Source: Mercurialis annua (lineage: Eukaryota; Streptophyta; Magnoliopsida; Malpighiales; Euphorbiaceae). From it: 64,000 bases of DNA. Shown in pieces: positions 38,581 to 50,434 of this stretch (positions within the stretch are counted from its first letter, which is position 1; every line of letters starts with the position of its first letter). The position numbers were made by a program, and so were the translations under genes. The notes under the pieces are model-generated. The model was not told the origin of the DNA. It was given only the letters and a program-made list of their open reading frames with translations, and searched no databases. The DNA is taken from the NCBI RefSeq assembly GCF_937616625.2, contig NC_065572.1, positions 43,675,653 through 43,739,652 of the forward strand. The letters are read 5' to 3'.

Positions 38581-39851
38581 GTTGAGGCTTTCGGAGGTTC
38601 TAGGACGATTCCTCGATACCTAAAGAAAGCAGATATTACATAGTGAATGATTAGAGAATCATTTCCGAGATATGTAATAGTTTGCTCATTCTTTTGTGGC
38701 TAAAGAATGAGACCTAGGAAGTCCATGATCATACATGTGTGATTGCATGATTAATTTTAGCTTTAATATGTATGAGATGCATGCTAAAATGTATTGTGTG
38801 TTTAGTGAGACCGGAATAACTTAAAACCCTAAGAAATCTTCCTAAAAGTTAAAAGATTAAGTTTATATTGATTAATCATTAAATTGTTTATCAATGGCTC
38901 TCCATTGGAGCAACAAACTAACACGCTTTGAGTTATCATCTTGTCGGCTATGGATACATAGGGGTGAGATGATATCGTCAAGAGATGTTGTTGAGTTTAT
39001 TGTTAAGCATGAGATGTTACGGGTGTAGTCGATATAATATACGGCGAGAAAGGCAATTAGGCGTACCTGAGTCGTATATTATTCAAATCGATACATCTTA
39101 GTTGATTCAATGGGTTAAACTTAACTAATGTGGAAACCTAAGAATAGCATTAAGTACTTGAGGGTGAAAGCATTAGGAGCCGGAAATGATTGAACCTCAT
39201 ATAAGATATGATGAACAATTAATTGTTCACTTATATATCATTTTGATCCCAAGAATAGCATTAAGTACTTGAGGGAAAGATAAATGAATATAAGAATTCA
39301 ATCACCCACTTGAAATCTTTTCCAACAAAGATTCACGTTTCCTATTTTGGAAGTGTAGGATTCGAAAAAGATAGTGGGAGGCCATTTTGATAAAGACCAA
39401 ATCATTATGGTTAAATATACAAAATAACACGAATACTAATTAGAGATCTTTGCTATCTAAGGGATAATAAGATTAAATAGAATCCTTTTAAGTGACATTC
39501 ACGATAGTAATCGGCTAGTGGTTTAAAACCATTTTTTTTTATTGATTAAGATATTTAGATGCCTCCAAGGCTATTGCGAAAAAGAAATGTACATTGGTTA
39601 ACAAAGAAAAGTGTTTTCGTTTGTTAAGATGTAGGACAATATAAGTCATAGCCGGAAATATTTGGAATATTTAAAAGGCGGTTTGGTCAATAAAAGAAAT
39701 TGTTTCTTTTGTCAAAACAAAAGACATTGAAATGGAAATTGTATTAAGTATTGTGAATACTTAAAGGGCAATGACGAGAGGAACGACAATTCCATCAAGA
39801 ATGTGTCTATCTCATGTTCCAATGTCAATTGCTCATTTAAAAGCTTAGGTA

Positions 39852-39881
39852 TTGGATACCGATGCTAATTCTCACATTTGT
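39852..39881 (+). pseudogene. Copia protease active-site remnant
   Basis: LDTDANSHIC; the usual copia motif is LDT/SGA.SHI. The catalytic Asp is kept but Gly is replaced by Asp, and the surrounding frame is broken. Confidence 0.75.
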
Positions 39882-41445
39882 TTATCTTTTACGGATTGAG
39901 TAAAAGTGAGAAATAAAGGAAAAAGATGAAGTAATCTTAAATCTCGGGAATGACGCAAGCGTTGCGACAAGAGCTATAGGATCAACTTCAATTTTCTTAA
40001 ATAAACATAAGTTTTACTTAAACAAGTTTTTTGTACTTACCCAATATATATAGAAATATCATATCCGAATTTATATGACAAATTTGGTAGTTGATTTTCT
40101 ATTTACAAAGGATGTTTGTAGTATTATGTTTGATAATACGGAGTTGGGTATGGATATGTACAAAATGTTCTTTATGACTTGAATAAAGATGTTTAATGCA
40201 AAAGATGTTTTGGAAATTAATACCATAAGTAATCAAACTTCTAAACAACTTTGGCATTTATAATTAGGACATATTGCAAAAGATAGACATAACAAGTTAG
40301 ATAGGATGGGAATCTTGAGCAATCAAGATTTTGCATCTCTTCCGATTTGTGAGTCGTATCTTAAAGGCAACATGGCCTGATTATTCTTTGTGGGACAAAG
40401 AGGTAGAGCTAAAGCCGTTTAAGAGATCATACATAGTGATGTATATGGTACGTTTAAAGAAACGGACCAAGGTAGATACTTATACTTCATTTTCTACATC
40501 GATGATTTATCACGATATAGTTAAGTTTGTCTTATGAAGAACAAACATGAAGATTTTGAAATGTTCAAATGACTTCAAGAATGAAGTAGAAAACCAAATT
40601 GGAAAAGGTATTAATACTTCACGATGTGATCGAAAAGGAAAGAATACTTGAGTACAGAATTTGGTATGTTCCTAAAAGGAATGTGGTATTATTTTTCAAC
40701 TTACTCCTTGAGAACACCATGGTTGAATGGTGCGTCTGTAAAGAAGGACGTATCGTACATTGTGGGAAATGATACTATCAAGAATGAGCTATATACTGAC
40801 TTATCCATCTCGTTATAGGGTCAAGCACTTCTTACCGCAAATAAAATTCTAAATTAAATTCCAACTAAATCCGCTCCATACATACCTTATGAGATACGGT
40901 ATGGAATAAAGTCTTAAGGATGTTAAGATTTGAGGGTGTTCGGAACATATCATGTAACTGATATCCGATAAATTTGGAATCAAAATCAATCATGGAAAGA
41001 TTATGTTGGATATCCTAAAGACAGTTTAGGATATTGTTTCTATATTCGAACCGAACAAACAATCGTTGTTTATCGGTGGTAGTCTTTCTTAATAAAGCGT
41101 TTATTCAAGAGGGACACTAAGAAAGGAATATAGAATTAGATGAGGAGTCATCTAGTTACCAACAAAATAATGAATCAATGAAGATTGATCAAACCCACTA
41201 AAAGCCGGAGTTAGTAAAAGATGTATCTACATTAACAACTCGAAGATTAAGTAGAGTATCTCGTCCACTAGTGAGAGATGGTTTTCCCACATGATAAACA
41301 GGAGTTGTTTAGTCATGGAGTAAAAGATCAAATGTTGATCCCTCTACTTATGAGGAAACTATATGTGATATAGATTCTTCAAAATTGGTTTGAAGGAATA
41401 AAATCTGAAATGGATTCCATATAAAGAAACCAAATTTTAGGAGCT

Positions 41446-41960
41446 AGTCGATCCATCCAAAGGTATTATACCAATTTGGTTTAAATGGATCTTCCAGTGT
41501 AAAATTGGTACTAATGGAAAGGTGGAGACCTTTAAAGCTAAGCTTGTTGCAAAAGAGTTTTGCTAGAGGCAAGAAGTTGTATTGTGAATACACTTTATTG
41601 CGGGTAGCCATGCTTAAGTTCATCAAGATTTTTCTTACCAAGGCTACACATTTAGATTTTATGGTTAGACATATGAATGTAAGAACCACATTCCTTAATG
41701 GTTAAATTAAGGAGTATATCTATATGGAACAAGTCGAGGATTTTGAATCCGAAGAAGGTTCCAAGACGTGTAAGCTAAAATGATCCCTAGTGGATGAAAA
41801 GAAAGCTTCGAGTTTCATCGTCTTGATAAATCCGTAAGAAGTTACGAATTTATTAAAAACGATGATAAACCCAATGGTTACAAGAAGGTTAGTGGGAGAA
41901 GACTCACTTTCATGATCTTTCATGTAGATAACTTATTACTACTAAATAATAATATCGGAA
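41446..41960 (+). pseudogene. Copia reverse transcriptase remnant
   Basis: Starts near the IIPIWFKWIF block, continues with KIGTNGKVETFKAKLVAK, then MNVRTTFLNG and EYIYMEQVEDF, and ends at HVDNLLLL. An in-frame stop follows TTFLNG (41703). The catalytic second Asp of YVDD is Asn here. Frame changes are needed between blocks. Confidence 0.8.
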
Positions 41961-42422
41961 TGATTACTTTTGTAAAACTTTGGTTTATCTAATACGTACT
42001 CCATCAAAGACCTTGGAGAGGTAGCCTAAATTCTCAGTATTAGACTCTATAGAGATAGATCTAAGAGAATAATTGGTTTCTCCTAAAGGCTCTTCTTAGA
42101 AAAGATATTGAAGTAGTTCAATATGGAAGTTCTAAGAAGGATTGATACTAGTTAGGCATAAAATTCTTCTTTCAAAGGGAATGTCTTCCGAAACTTCTGA
42201 AGAAAGAAAGAATCTAGCAAAGATACCATAAGCTTCAGCAATTGGTAGTCTGAGGTATGTGTTGCCACATACAAAGCTAGAAAATGTCTATGCGATTAGT
42301 GGGACTAATCGGTTTTAATCCAATCTATGTTGAGAACATTGGATGGTTGTTAAAGGTATCTTTAAGTACTTTTATAGAACTAAAGATATGGTATTAACAA
42401 ATGGAGAACAAGATTTTTAAGT

Positions 42423-42720
42423 AGACCGTTTTACAGATTCTGATTAATAATCAGATATGGATAATAGAGAGTCTATCTCCAGATTCATATTTATCTATAA
42501 TGAAGGAGTAGTGAGCTAGCAGTGTTCTAAGCAAGAATCAACTCCATACTCCATTATAGAAGCCGAGTATATTATGACATGAGATGTCGTAATAGAAGGT
42601 GTTTGGATAAATTAGTTTATAAGTGAACTAAGTACGGTTTTCTTCCATTAAGTCAAAAGTTCCTCTTTTCTGCGACCACAATGGTGCTACTGCCCTAGCA
42701 AAAGAAACCGGGTCTCACAA
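42423..42720 (+). pseudogene. Copia RNase H remnant
   Basis: TDSD, stop, stop, SDMDNRESISRF, IEAEYIM and CDHNGATALAKETGSHKLSEHKERHYH-type blocks in order, matching the copia RNase H layout. Stops interrupt the frame. Confidence 0.78.
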
Positions 42721-42840
42721 ATTATCCGAACATAAAGAAAGGCATTATCATATTATCTAAAGAAATTGTTGGAAAGAGAAAATTATTTCTCTAAAAGATA
42801 GCATTAGCCAATAAGACGGCTAACCCACTGACAAAGCCCA

Positions 42841-42915
42841 TGACTTGGAGTCATTAAGGTTTACATGACTTAGAGTCATTAAGGTTTACATGACTTAGAG
42901 TCATTAATATTTACA
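42841..42915 (+). repeat. Three 25-bp tandem repeats upstream of the copia purine tract
   Basis: Units begin at 42841, 42866 and 42891; each contains the inverted repeat TGACT-N3-AGTCA (spacer TGG in the first, TAG in the others). They lie in the 3' non-coding region about 60 bp before the purine tract. Role unknown. Confidence 0.85.
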
Positions 42916-42961
42916 TCTTGTGAAGATGGGGCTTAGATATAGTTGTCAATGGCACTAGTGC

Positions 42962-42972
42962 AAGTGGGAGAT
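42962..42972 (+). promoter_or_regulatory. Polypurine tract of the copia element
   Basis: AAGTGGGAGAT directly precedes the 3' LTR, as in many plant copia elements, and marks the plus-strand priming site. Confidence 0.85.
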
Positions 42973-44965
42973 TGTTAGTAGTATATGCCCTAGGGCCATT
43001 TGATCGTGTATATCTGTAGAATTAATCCCAATGGCAAAGATATATATGTTCTATTTGAACTAAGTGTCTCATCAACTAAGTGTTCATTTATTACGTATTG
43101 TCCTTATCACATTGTGATAGAATCTATTCTTTAGGTGTTAAGAATATGAGTGATAAATTCTATTATACAAGTGATCTAAATAACCGTTCGCGATCGATGG
43201 GGTCCTGCGAATAAGGGCATTGCATTATCCCAGAAAGATCGTCACCTCTGTTTATTCTCCTGATTAGTAAAGAGTTACTAAATTATAGGAAGTAGTGAGT
43301 CTCATACTACTTGATGGGGATCAGAATAAACACGTGGACACTCAAGGTGTTGAGTGAGTCGAACAAGTGACGCGAGATGACTTATACATGGTAATTCATT
43401 AAAGTCAATTTAATATCATCTAGTTCATAATTGTACATATGTCCTTTGACTTGCGGTGACACTATCTTGTATATAGGTGATTAGAGTTTGATACTCCTTA
43501 ACCCTAGATCTTTCATGAGCTAGGGCCGCGGGATGTGTTGGCTCTAGTTAGTTGTATATGGAGATAGGGGTTTAACCTAGAAAGGATTCATCACTCTGGA
43601 TGAACGGAGACAAGATTCTATGCTATCTCAAATTGTTCTTGATGGATGATAAAACCTGCGCAGGTGTATATGACTTACATAGAAAGTTGTTTCTAGTGGA
43701 AGTCATATTTATCAAGAATTAGAACTGGGAGATGAGGTCATATAATCAAGACATACAGTGTTTGACTTAACCGTGACACTAGTCGAGATTGGAATCTTAG
43801 ATGAAGGGAATTTTGAGTGTACGGTAATTATGAACATTGGTTCAAAAAGAATGCATCGAAACATTCATCTCTATTTGGGGGTCGTGATATGTTGCTAGAC
43901 GTCACTCTCGATCTACGAGAAGTAATAATTAAATGGGATTTAATTATTTAATATAAGAAAGGCGTTTCTTATGTCTCTCGTTGCCACATAGATGTGAACC
44001 TAGTTAGTCACACACAATAGAGTGTGTAACCGATTGAGTTTACGAAAGATGGATTTCATATAGATACTAGCATATCTCGGAAATTAATCTAAGATGAAAA
44101 ACAAGTACAAATTAGGGACTAATTTGTAAGAGTTATAAATTAGTAGGAACCTAATTGTACTATGTCCATATTAATTAGGGACTAATTTATAAGAGTTATA
44201 AATTAGTAGGAACCTAATTATATTTTAACCAAGTTTTATGATTAAAAGGTTTAAGTAATTAATTAGTGTAATTAATGATACTTAAATGACTAATCATTAG
44301 CTAATGGAATGATGATGTCATGGTGATGATGTAATGAGATAAGCCTATGTCATATATGTGATGTCATATGATGACATCACCTATATGATGTCACCTATGT
44401 GATGTCACCACATGAAAGGTGTCATATGGTGGCAACACCTTTGCTTGGTGTGTGACACCTAGCATGCAAGGTGTTGCATTCTTAAGGCATGCTCTAGCCT
44501 ATAAATAGAGCATGTCCTTGCTCATTTCATAAGACCACACAACACACATCTCACTACAAAGTTGTAGAGAGAGAAAGCACTTGAAGGAGTTCAAGTAATC
44601 ATCAATCACGGGAAAAACTTGGCGACGTTTTTCATACATCCGAGCAAGGTAGTGATCGCGGCTAGAGTTTGAGCTTAGGGCTGCTCGGCAAGAGGAACTC
44701 TTGCAGGATTACTTCAAGGCGAGGATTCAATCGGACGCATACTCGTGTGGACGAGCTTGAGGTCGCCGTACTTTCGGGACTACAAGAATCGTTGGAGAAT
44801 CGACATAGGTATTCTTCTTACGATTCCTAGATGCGTGCTTTAATTAATAAATGATACGACGATCCATTTGTTGTTGATATGATCAACTTTAGGATCCGGA
44901 TTGTTGGAATTTCGATTTTGAATTGAAATATACGATTCGGACCCGCGCCTCCCGCTGCGCCAACA
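42973..44965 (+). repeat. 3' LTR of the copia element (1993 bp)
   Basis: Same length as the 5' LTR with about ten substitutions and no net indel (constant offset of 6859 bp). Motif cluster at 44359-44407 and TATA box TATAAATA at 44500-44507. A promoter here would transcribe the satellite to the right. Confidence 0.95.
44500..44507 (+). promoter_or_regulatory. TATA box of the copia 3' LTR
   Basis: TATAAATA at the same LTR position as in the 5' copy. If active it would produce read-out transcripts into the flanking satellite. Confidence 0.75.
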
Positions 44966-46748
44966 ACAAATCCAAACGTTTCACCTTTTTAGCGATTTAA
45001 GCCAAACGTTTACAAACGTTACAAAACAGGACGTTTCACCTTTTTTACGATTTAAGTCAAACGTTTACAAACATTACGAAACAAAACAGGACGTTTCACT
45101 TTATAGCGATTTAAGACAAACGTTTACAAACGTTATGAAACAAATCCAAACGTTTCACTTATTTACCAATTTAAGCCAAACGTTTACAAACGTTATGAAA
45201 TAAAACAAAGTGTTTACAAACATTACGAAACAAAACAGCACGTTTCAACTTTTTTAGAGATATAAGCCAAACGTTTACAAACATTACGAAACAAAACATG
45301 ACGTTTCTCCTTTTTTAGAATTAGAGCCAAACGTTTACAAACATTACGATATGAAACCAAACGTTTAAAACGTTACGAAACAAATCCAAACATTTCACCT
45401 TTTTAGCGATTTAAGCCAAACATTTACAAACGCTACGAAACAAATCCAAAAGTTTCACCTTTTTAGCAATTTAAGCCAAACGTTTACAAACGTTTCCAAA
45501 CGTTACGAAACAAATCCAAGTGTTTCACCTTTTTTAGCAATATTAGACAAACGTTTACAAAACTTGCGATACAAATCCAATTGTTTCACATTTTTAGCGA
45601 TTTAAGCCAAACCTTTACAAAATATTACGAAATAAATCCAAACGTTTCGCCTTTTAAGCAATTTAAGCCAAACGTTTACAAACGTTACTAAACAAATCTA
45701 AACATTTCCCCAATTTAGCTATTTAAGCCAAACGTTTAAAAAGTTACGAAACAAATCCAAATGTTTTACCTTTTTAGCAATTTATGCCAAATGTTTACAA
45801 ACGTTACGAAACAAATCCAAACATTTCACATTTTTAGCGATTGAAGCCAAACAAATCCAAACGTTAAGAAACAAATCTAAACGTTTCACATTTTTAGCAA
45901 TATTAGCCAAACATTTACAAAAGTTACAAAACAAAAACCAAGCGTTTCATGTTTTTTGCAATTTAAGCCAAACGTTTACAAACGTTACGAAACAAATCCA
46001 AGCGTTTCACCTTTTTAGCAATTTAAACCAAACGTTTACAAACGTTATCAAACAAATCCAAGAGGTTCACCTTTTTAGAAATTTAAGCCAAACGTTTACA
46101 AACGTTAGGAAACAAATCCAAACGTTTCACCTTTATAGCGATATAAGCCAAACGTTTACAAACGTTACCAAACAAATCCAAAGGTTTCACCTTTTTAGCG
46201 ATTTAAGCCAAACGTTTACAAACGTTACGAAACAAATCCAAACGTTTCACCTATTAGCTATTTAAGCCAAACGTCAAAAAACGTTACGAAAAAAACCAAA
46301 CGTTTAAAATGTTACGAAACAAATCCAAACGTTTTACCTTTTTAGCTATTTAATCCAAACTTTTAGAAACGATACAAAACAAATCCAAACGTTTCATCTT
46401 TTTAGCGATTTAAGCCAAACGTTAACAAACGTTACGAAATAAATCCAAACGTTTCACCTTTTAAACGATTTAAGACAAACGTTTGCAAACGTTACGAAAC
46501 AAATTCAAACGTTTAACCATTTTAGCGATTTAAGCTGAACATTTACACACGTTATGAAACAAATTCAAACGTTTCACCTTTTTAGCGATTTAAGGCGAAC
46601 GTTTCCAAACGTTACGAAACAAATCCAAACACTTCCCCTATTTAGCGTTGAAAGCCAAACATTTACAAACGTTACGACACAAATCCAAAGGTTTCACATT
46701 TTTAGCGATTGAAACCAAACCTTTACAAACGTTACGAAACAAATTCAA
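44966..46748 (+). repeat. 60-bp satellite, end of HOR-A copy e (long type)
   Basis: Satellite resumes in phase with ACAAATCCAAACG. It contains ACAGGACG-type monomers at about 45025-45245, and the uninterrupted counterparts of the MITE site (about 45960-45990), the chromovirus site (about 45885-45900) and the solo LTR site (about 46310-46325). No genes. Confidence 0.93.
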
Positions 46749-49700
46749 ATGTTTCTCATATTTAACAATTTAAGCCAAACGTTTACAAAATTTACGAAAC
46801 AAAACCAAGAGTTTCAACTTTATAGAAATTTAAGCCAAACGTTTACAAACGTTACGAAACAAATCCAAACGTTTCATATTTTTAGCGATTTAAGCCAAAC
46901 GTTTACAAACGGTACGAAAGAAATCCAAACATTTCACCTTTTTAGCGATTTAAGCCAAACGTTTACAAACGCTACGAAACAAATCCAAACGTTTCACCTT
47001 TTTAGCGATTTAAGCCAAACGTTTACAAACGTTAAGAAACAAATCCAAATGTTTCCCCATTTTAGCGATTTAACCAAACGTTTAAAACGTTTCAAAACAA
47101 ATCCAAACATTTCACCTTTTTAGCGATTTATGCCAAACGTTTACAAACGTTACGAACAAATCCAAACATTTCACCTTTTTAGCGATTTAAGCCAAACGTT
47201 TACAAACGTTATGAAACAAATCCAAACGTTTCCCCTTTTTAGCAATTTAAGCCAAATGTATACAAACCTTACGAAACAAATCAAAATGTGTCACCTTTTA
47301 GCGATTTAAGCCAAACGTTTACAAATGTTGGGAAACAAATCCAAACGTTTCTCATATTTAATAATTTAAGCCAAACGTTTACAAATGTTACGAAAAAAAA
47401 CCAAGTGTTTCACCTTTTCAGCAATTTAAGCCAAACGTTAACAAACATTACGAAACAAATCCAAACGTTTCACCTTTTTATCGATTTAAGCCAAACATTT
47501 CACCTTTTTAGCGATTTAAGCCATACGTTTATAAACGTTAAAACCAAACTTTCAAAACGTTACGAAATGAATCCATACGTTTACAAAAGTTACAAAACAA
47601 CACCAAATGTTTCCCCATTTTAGCAATTTAAACCAAACGTTTACAAACGTTACGAAACAAAACCAAACGGTGCTAAACGTTACGAAACAAATCCAAACGT
47701 TTCCCATTTTTAGTGATTTAAGCCAAACGTTTACAAACGTTACGAAACAAATCCGAACATTTCACCATTTTAGTGATTGAAGCCTAACATTTACAAACGT
47801 TATGAAAAAAATCCAAACGTTTCGAAACAAATTTAAAACGTTAAAAACGTTACAAACAAATCCAACTGTTTCACGTTTTTAGCAATTTAAGCCGAACGTT
47901 AACAAAGGTTACAAAACAAATCCAAATGTTTCACCTTTTCAATAATTTAAGCCAAACGTTTACAAACGTTACAAAACTAATCAAAACGTTTAAAATGTTA
48001 AGAAACCCTTATTAGCATTTTAAGCCAAATGTTTACAAACCTTACGAAACAAATCCAAACGTTTCACCTCTTTAGCGATATAAAACAAATGTTTACAAAC
48101 GTTACGAAACAAATTCAAACGTTTCACCTTTTTAGTGATTTAAGCCAAATGTTTACAAACGTAACAAAACAAAACCAAACATTTTACCTTTTTAATGATT
48201 TAAGCCAAATATTTACAAACATTACGAAACAAATCCAAAAGTTTCACCTTTTTAGCGATTTAAGCCAAACATTTACAAATGTTATGAAACAAATCTAAAC
48301 GTTTCCCCTTTTTATCTATTTAAGCCAAAAGTTTATAAACTTTACAAAACAAATCCAAGCGTTTCACCTTTTTTGCGATTTAAGCCAAACGTTTCAAAAC
48401 GTTACGAAACAAATCCAAACGTTCCTGCTTTTTAGCGAATTAAGCCAAACGTTTACAAACTTTATGAAACAGATCCAAACGTTTCACCTTTTTAGCGATT
48501 TAAGCCAAACATTTATAAACGTTACGAAACATAACAGGATGTTTCACCTTTTTTACGATTTAAGTCAAACGTTTACAAACATTACGAAACAAAACAGGAC
48601 GTTTCACCTTATTAGCGATTTAAGCCAAACATTTACAAACATTACGAAACAAATCCAAACGTTTCACCTTTTAGCGATTTAAGCCAAACGTTTACAAACG
48701 TTATGAAACAAATCCAAACGTTTCACATATTTAACAATTTAAGACAAACGTTTACAAACGTTATGAAATAAAACAAAGTGTTTACAAATATTACGAAACA
48801 ACACAGGATGTTTCACCTTTTTTAGCGATATAAGCCAAACGTTTACAAACATTACGAAACAAAACATGACGTTTATCCTTTTTTAGAATTTAAGCTAAAC
48901 GTTTACAAACATTACGATATGAAACCAAACGTTTAAAACGTTACGAAACAAATCCAAACATTTCACCTTTTTAGCGATTTAAGCCAAACGTTTACAAACG
49001 CTACGAAACAAATCCAAACGTTTCACCTTTTTAGCTATTTAAGCCAAACGTTTACAAACGTTTCCAAACGTTACGAAACAAATCCAAGCGTTTCACCTTT
49101 TTTAGCAATATAAGACAAACGTTTACAAAAGTTGCGAACAAATCCAATTATTTCACATTTTTAGCGATTTAAGCCAAACCTTTACAAAATGTTACGAAAC
49201 AAATCCAAACGTTTCGCCTTTTAAGCAATTTAAGCCAAACGTTTACAAACGTTATAAAACAAATCTAAACGTTTTCCCATTTTAGCGATATAAGCCAAAC
49301 GTTTAAAAAGTTACGAAACAAATCCAAACGTTTTACCTTTTTAGCAATGTATGCCAAACGTTTACAAACGTTACGAAACAAATCCAAACATTTCACATTT
49401 TTAGCGATTGAAGCCAAACAAATCCAAACGTTAAGAAACAAATCTAAATGTTTCCCATTTTTAGCAATATAAGCCAAACATTTACAAAAGTTACAAAACA
49501 AAAACCAAGAGTTTAACATTTTTTGCAATTTAAGCCAAACGTTTACAAACGTTACGAAACAAATCCAAGCGTTTCACCTTTTTAGCAATTTAAACCAAAC
49601 ATTTAAAAACATTATCAAACAAATCCAAGAGTTTCACCTTTTTAGCAATTTAAGCCAAACGTTTATAAACGTTAGGAAACAAATCCAAACGTTTTACCTT

Positions 49701-50434
49701 TATAGCGAATTAAGCCAAACGTTTACAAACGTTACGAAACAAATCCAAACGTTTCACCTTTTTAGCGATTTAAGCCAAACGTTTACAAACATTACGAAAC
49801 AAATCCAAACGTTTCACCTTATAGCGATTTCAGCCAAATGTCGAAAAACGTTATGAAAAAAACCAAACGTTTAAAATGTTTCGAAACAAATCCAAACGTT
49901 TCACCTTTTTAGCGATTTAAGCCAAACTTTTAGAAATAATACAAAACAAATCCAAACGTTCCACCTTCTTAGCGATTTAAGCCAAACGTTTACAATCGGT
50001 ACGAAAAAATCTAAACGTTTCCCCTTTTTAGCGATTTAAGCCAAATGTTTACAAACGCTACGAAATCAATCTAAACGTTTCCCCTTTTTAGCAATATTAG
50101 CCAAAGATTTACAAACGTTACGAAATAAATCCAAACGTTTCACCTTTTTAGCGATTTAAGACAAACGTTTGCAAACGTTACGAAAGAAATCCAAACGTTT
50201 AACCTTTTTAGCGATTTAAGCCGAACGTTTACACACGTTACGAAACAAATTCAAACGTTTCACATTTTTAGCGATTTAAGCCGAACGTTTCCAAACGGTA
50301 CGAAACAAATCCAAACGATTCCCCTTTTTAGCGATGAAAGCCAAACGTTTACAAACGTTACGAAACAAATCCAACCATCTCACATTTTTAGCGATTGAAA
50401 CCAAACCTTTACAAACGTTACGAAACAAATTCAA
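46749..50434 (+). repeat. 60-bp satellite, HOR-A copy f (long type, 3686 bp)
   Basis: A full uninterrupted long HOR with marker AAAATGTTAAGAAACCC at about 47992 and ACAGGA(C/T)G monomers at about 48533-48810. It matches copy b (7397-11015) closely in private variants, at an offset of about 39.35 kb. No genes. Confidence 0.92.

Larger units (their letters stand above)
38581..42838 (+). pseudogene. Decayed copia gag-pol
   Basis: Fragments in three frames carry copia signatures in order. A gag remnant runs to about 39840, with a damaged zinc-knuckle region near 39600-39720. Then protease, LDTDANSHIC (39852-39881); GAG-pre-integrase, WHL-stop-LGHIAKDR (40252-40287); integrase, PICESYLKG near 40340 and IDDLSRY near 40500; reverse transcriptase, KWIFQ near 41488, MNVRTTFLNG (41673-41702) followed at once by a stop, and HVDN (41921-41932) where the family has YVDD; RNase H, TDSD followed by two stops (42433-42450), EAEY (42559-42570), CDHNGA (42671-42688); C-terminal NKTANPLTKP-like end near 42810. 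No frame longer than about 80 codons survives. The function of the intact protein would be copia replication and integration; this copy cannot encode it. Confidence 0.88.
36114..44965 (+). mobile_element. Ty1/copia retrotransposon with near-identical LTRs and a dead body (8852 bp)
   Basis: LTRs at 36114-38106 and 42973-44965, both 1993 bp, with TG...CA ends, a tRNA-Met-like primer site, a purine tract and perfect target duplications. The 4866-bp interior keeps recognisable remnants in the order gag, protease, integrase, reverse transcriptase, RNase H, which is diagnostic of Ty1/copia, but has stop codons and frameshifts throughout. I counted about ten differences between the LTRs (about 0.5%), which implies recent insertion. 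A body this decayed could not have supplied its own proteins at that time, so mobilisation in trans is likely. I did not assign a copia lineage. Confidence 0.93.

Noticed and set aside
40331..41923. Short frames of 66-81 codons in the copia interior
   Set aside because: Most are in frames other than the pol remnants; they are chance frames in a decayed element rather than surviving genes.
19693..44965. Solo LTR and full element as parts of one larger composite element
   Set aside because: Each has its own perfect ACAAA target duplication and they sit at different HOR positions, so they are separate insertions.
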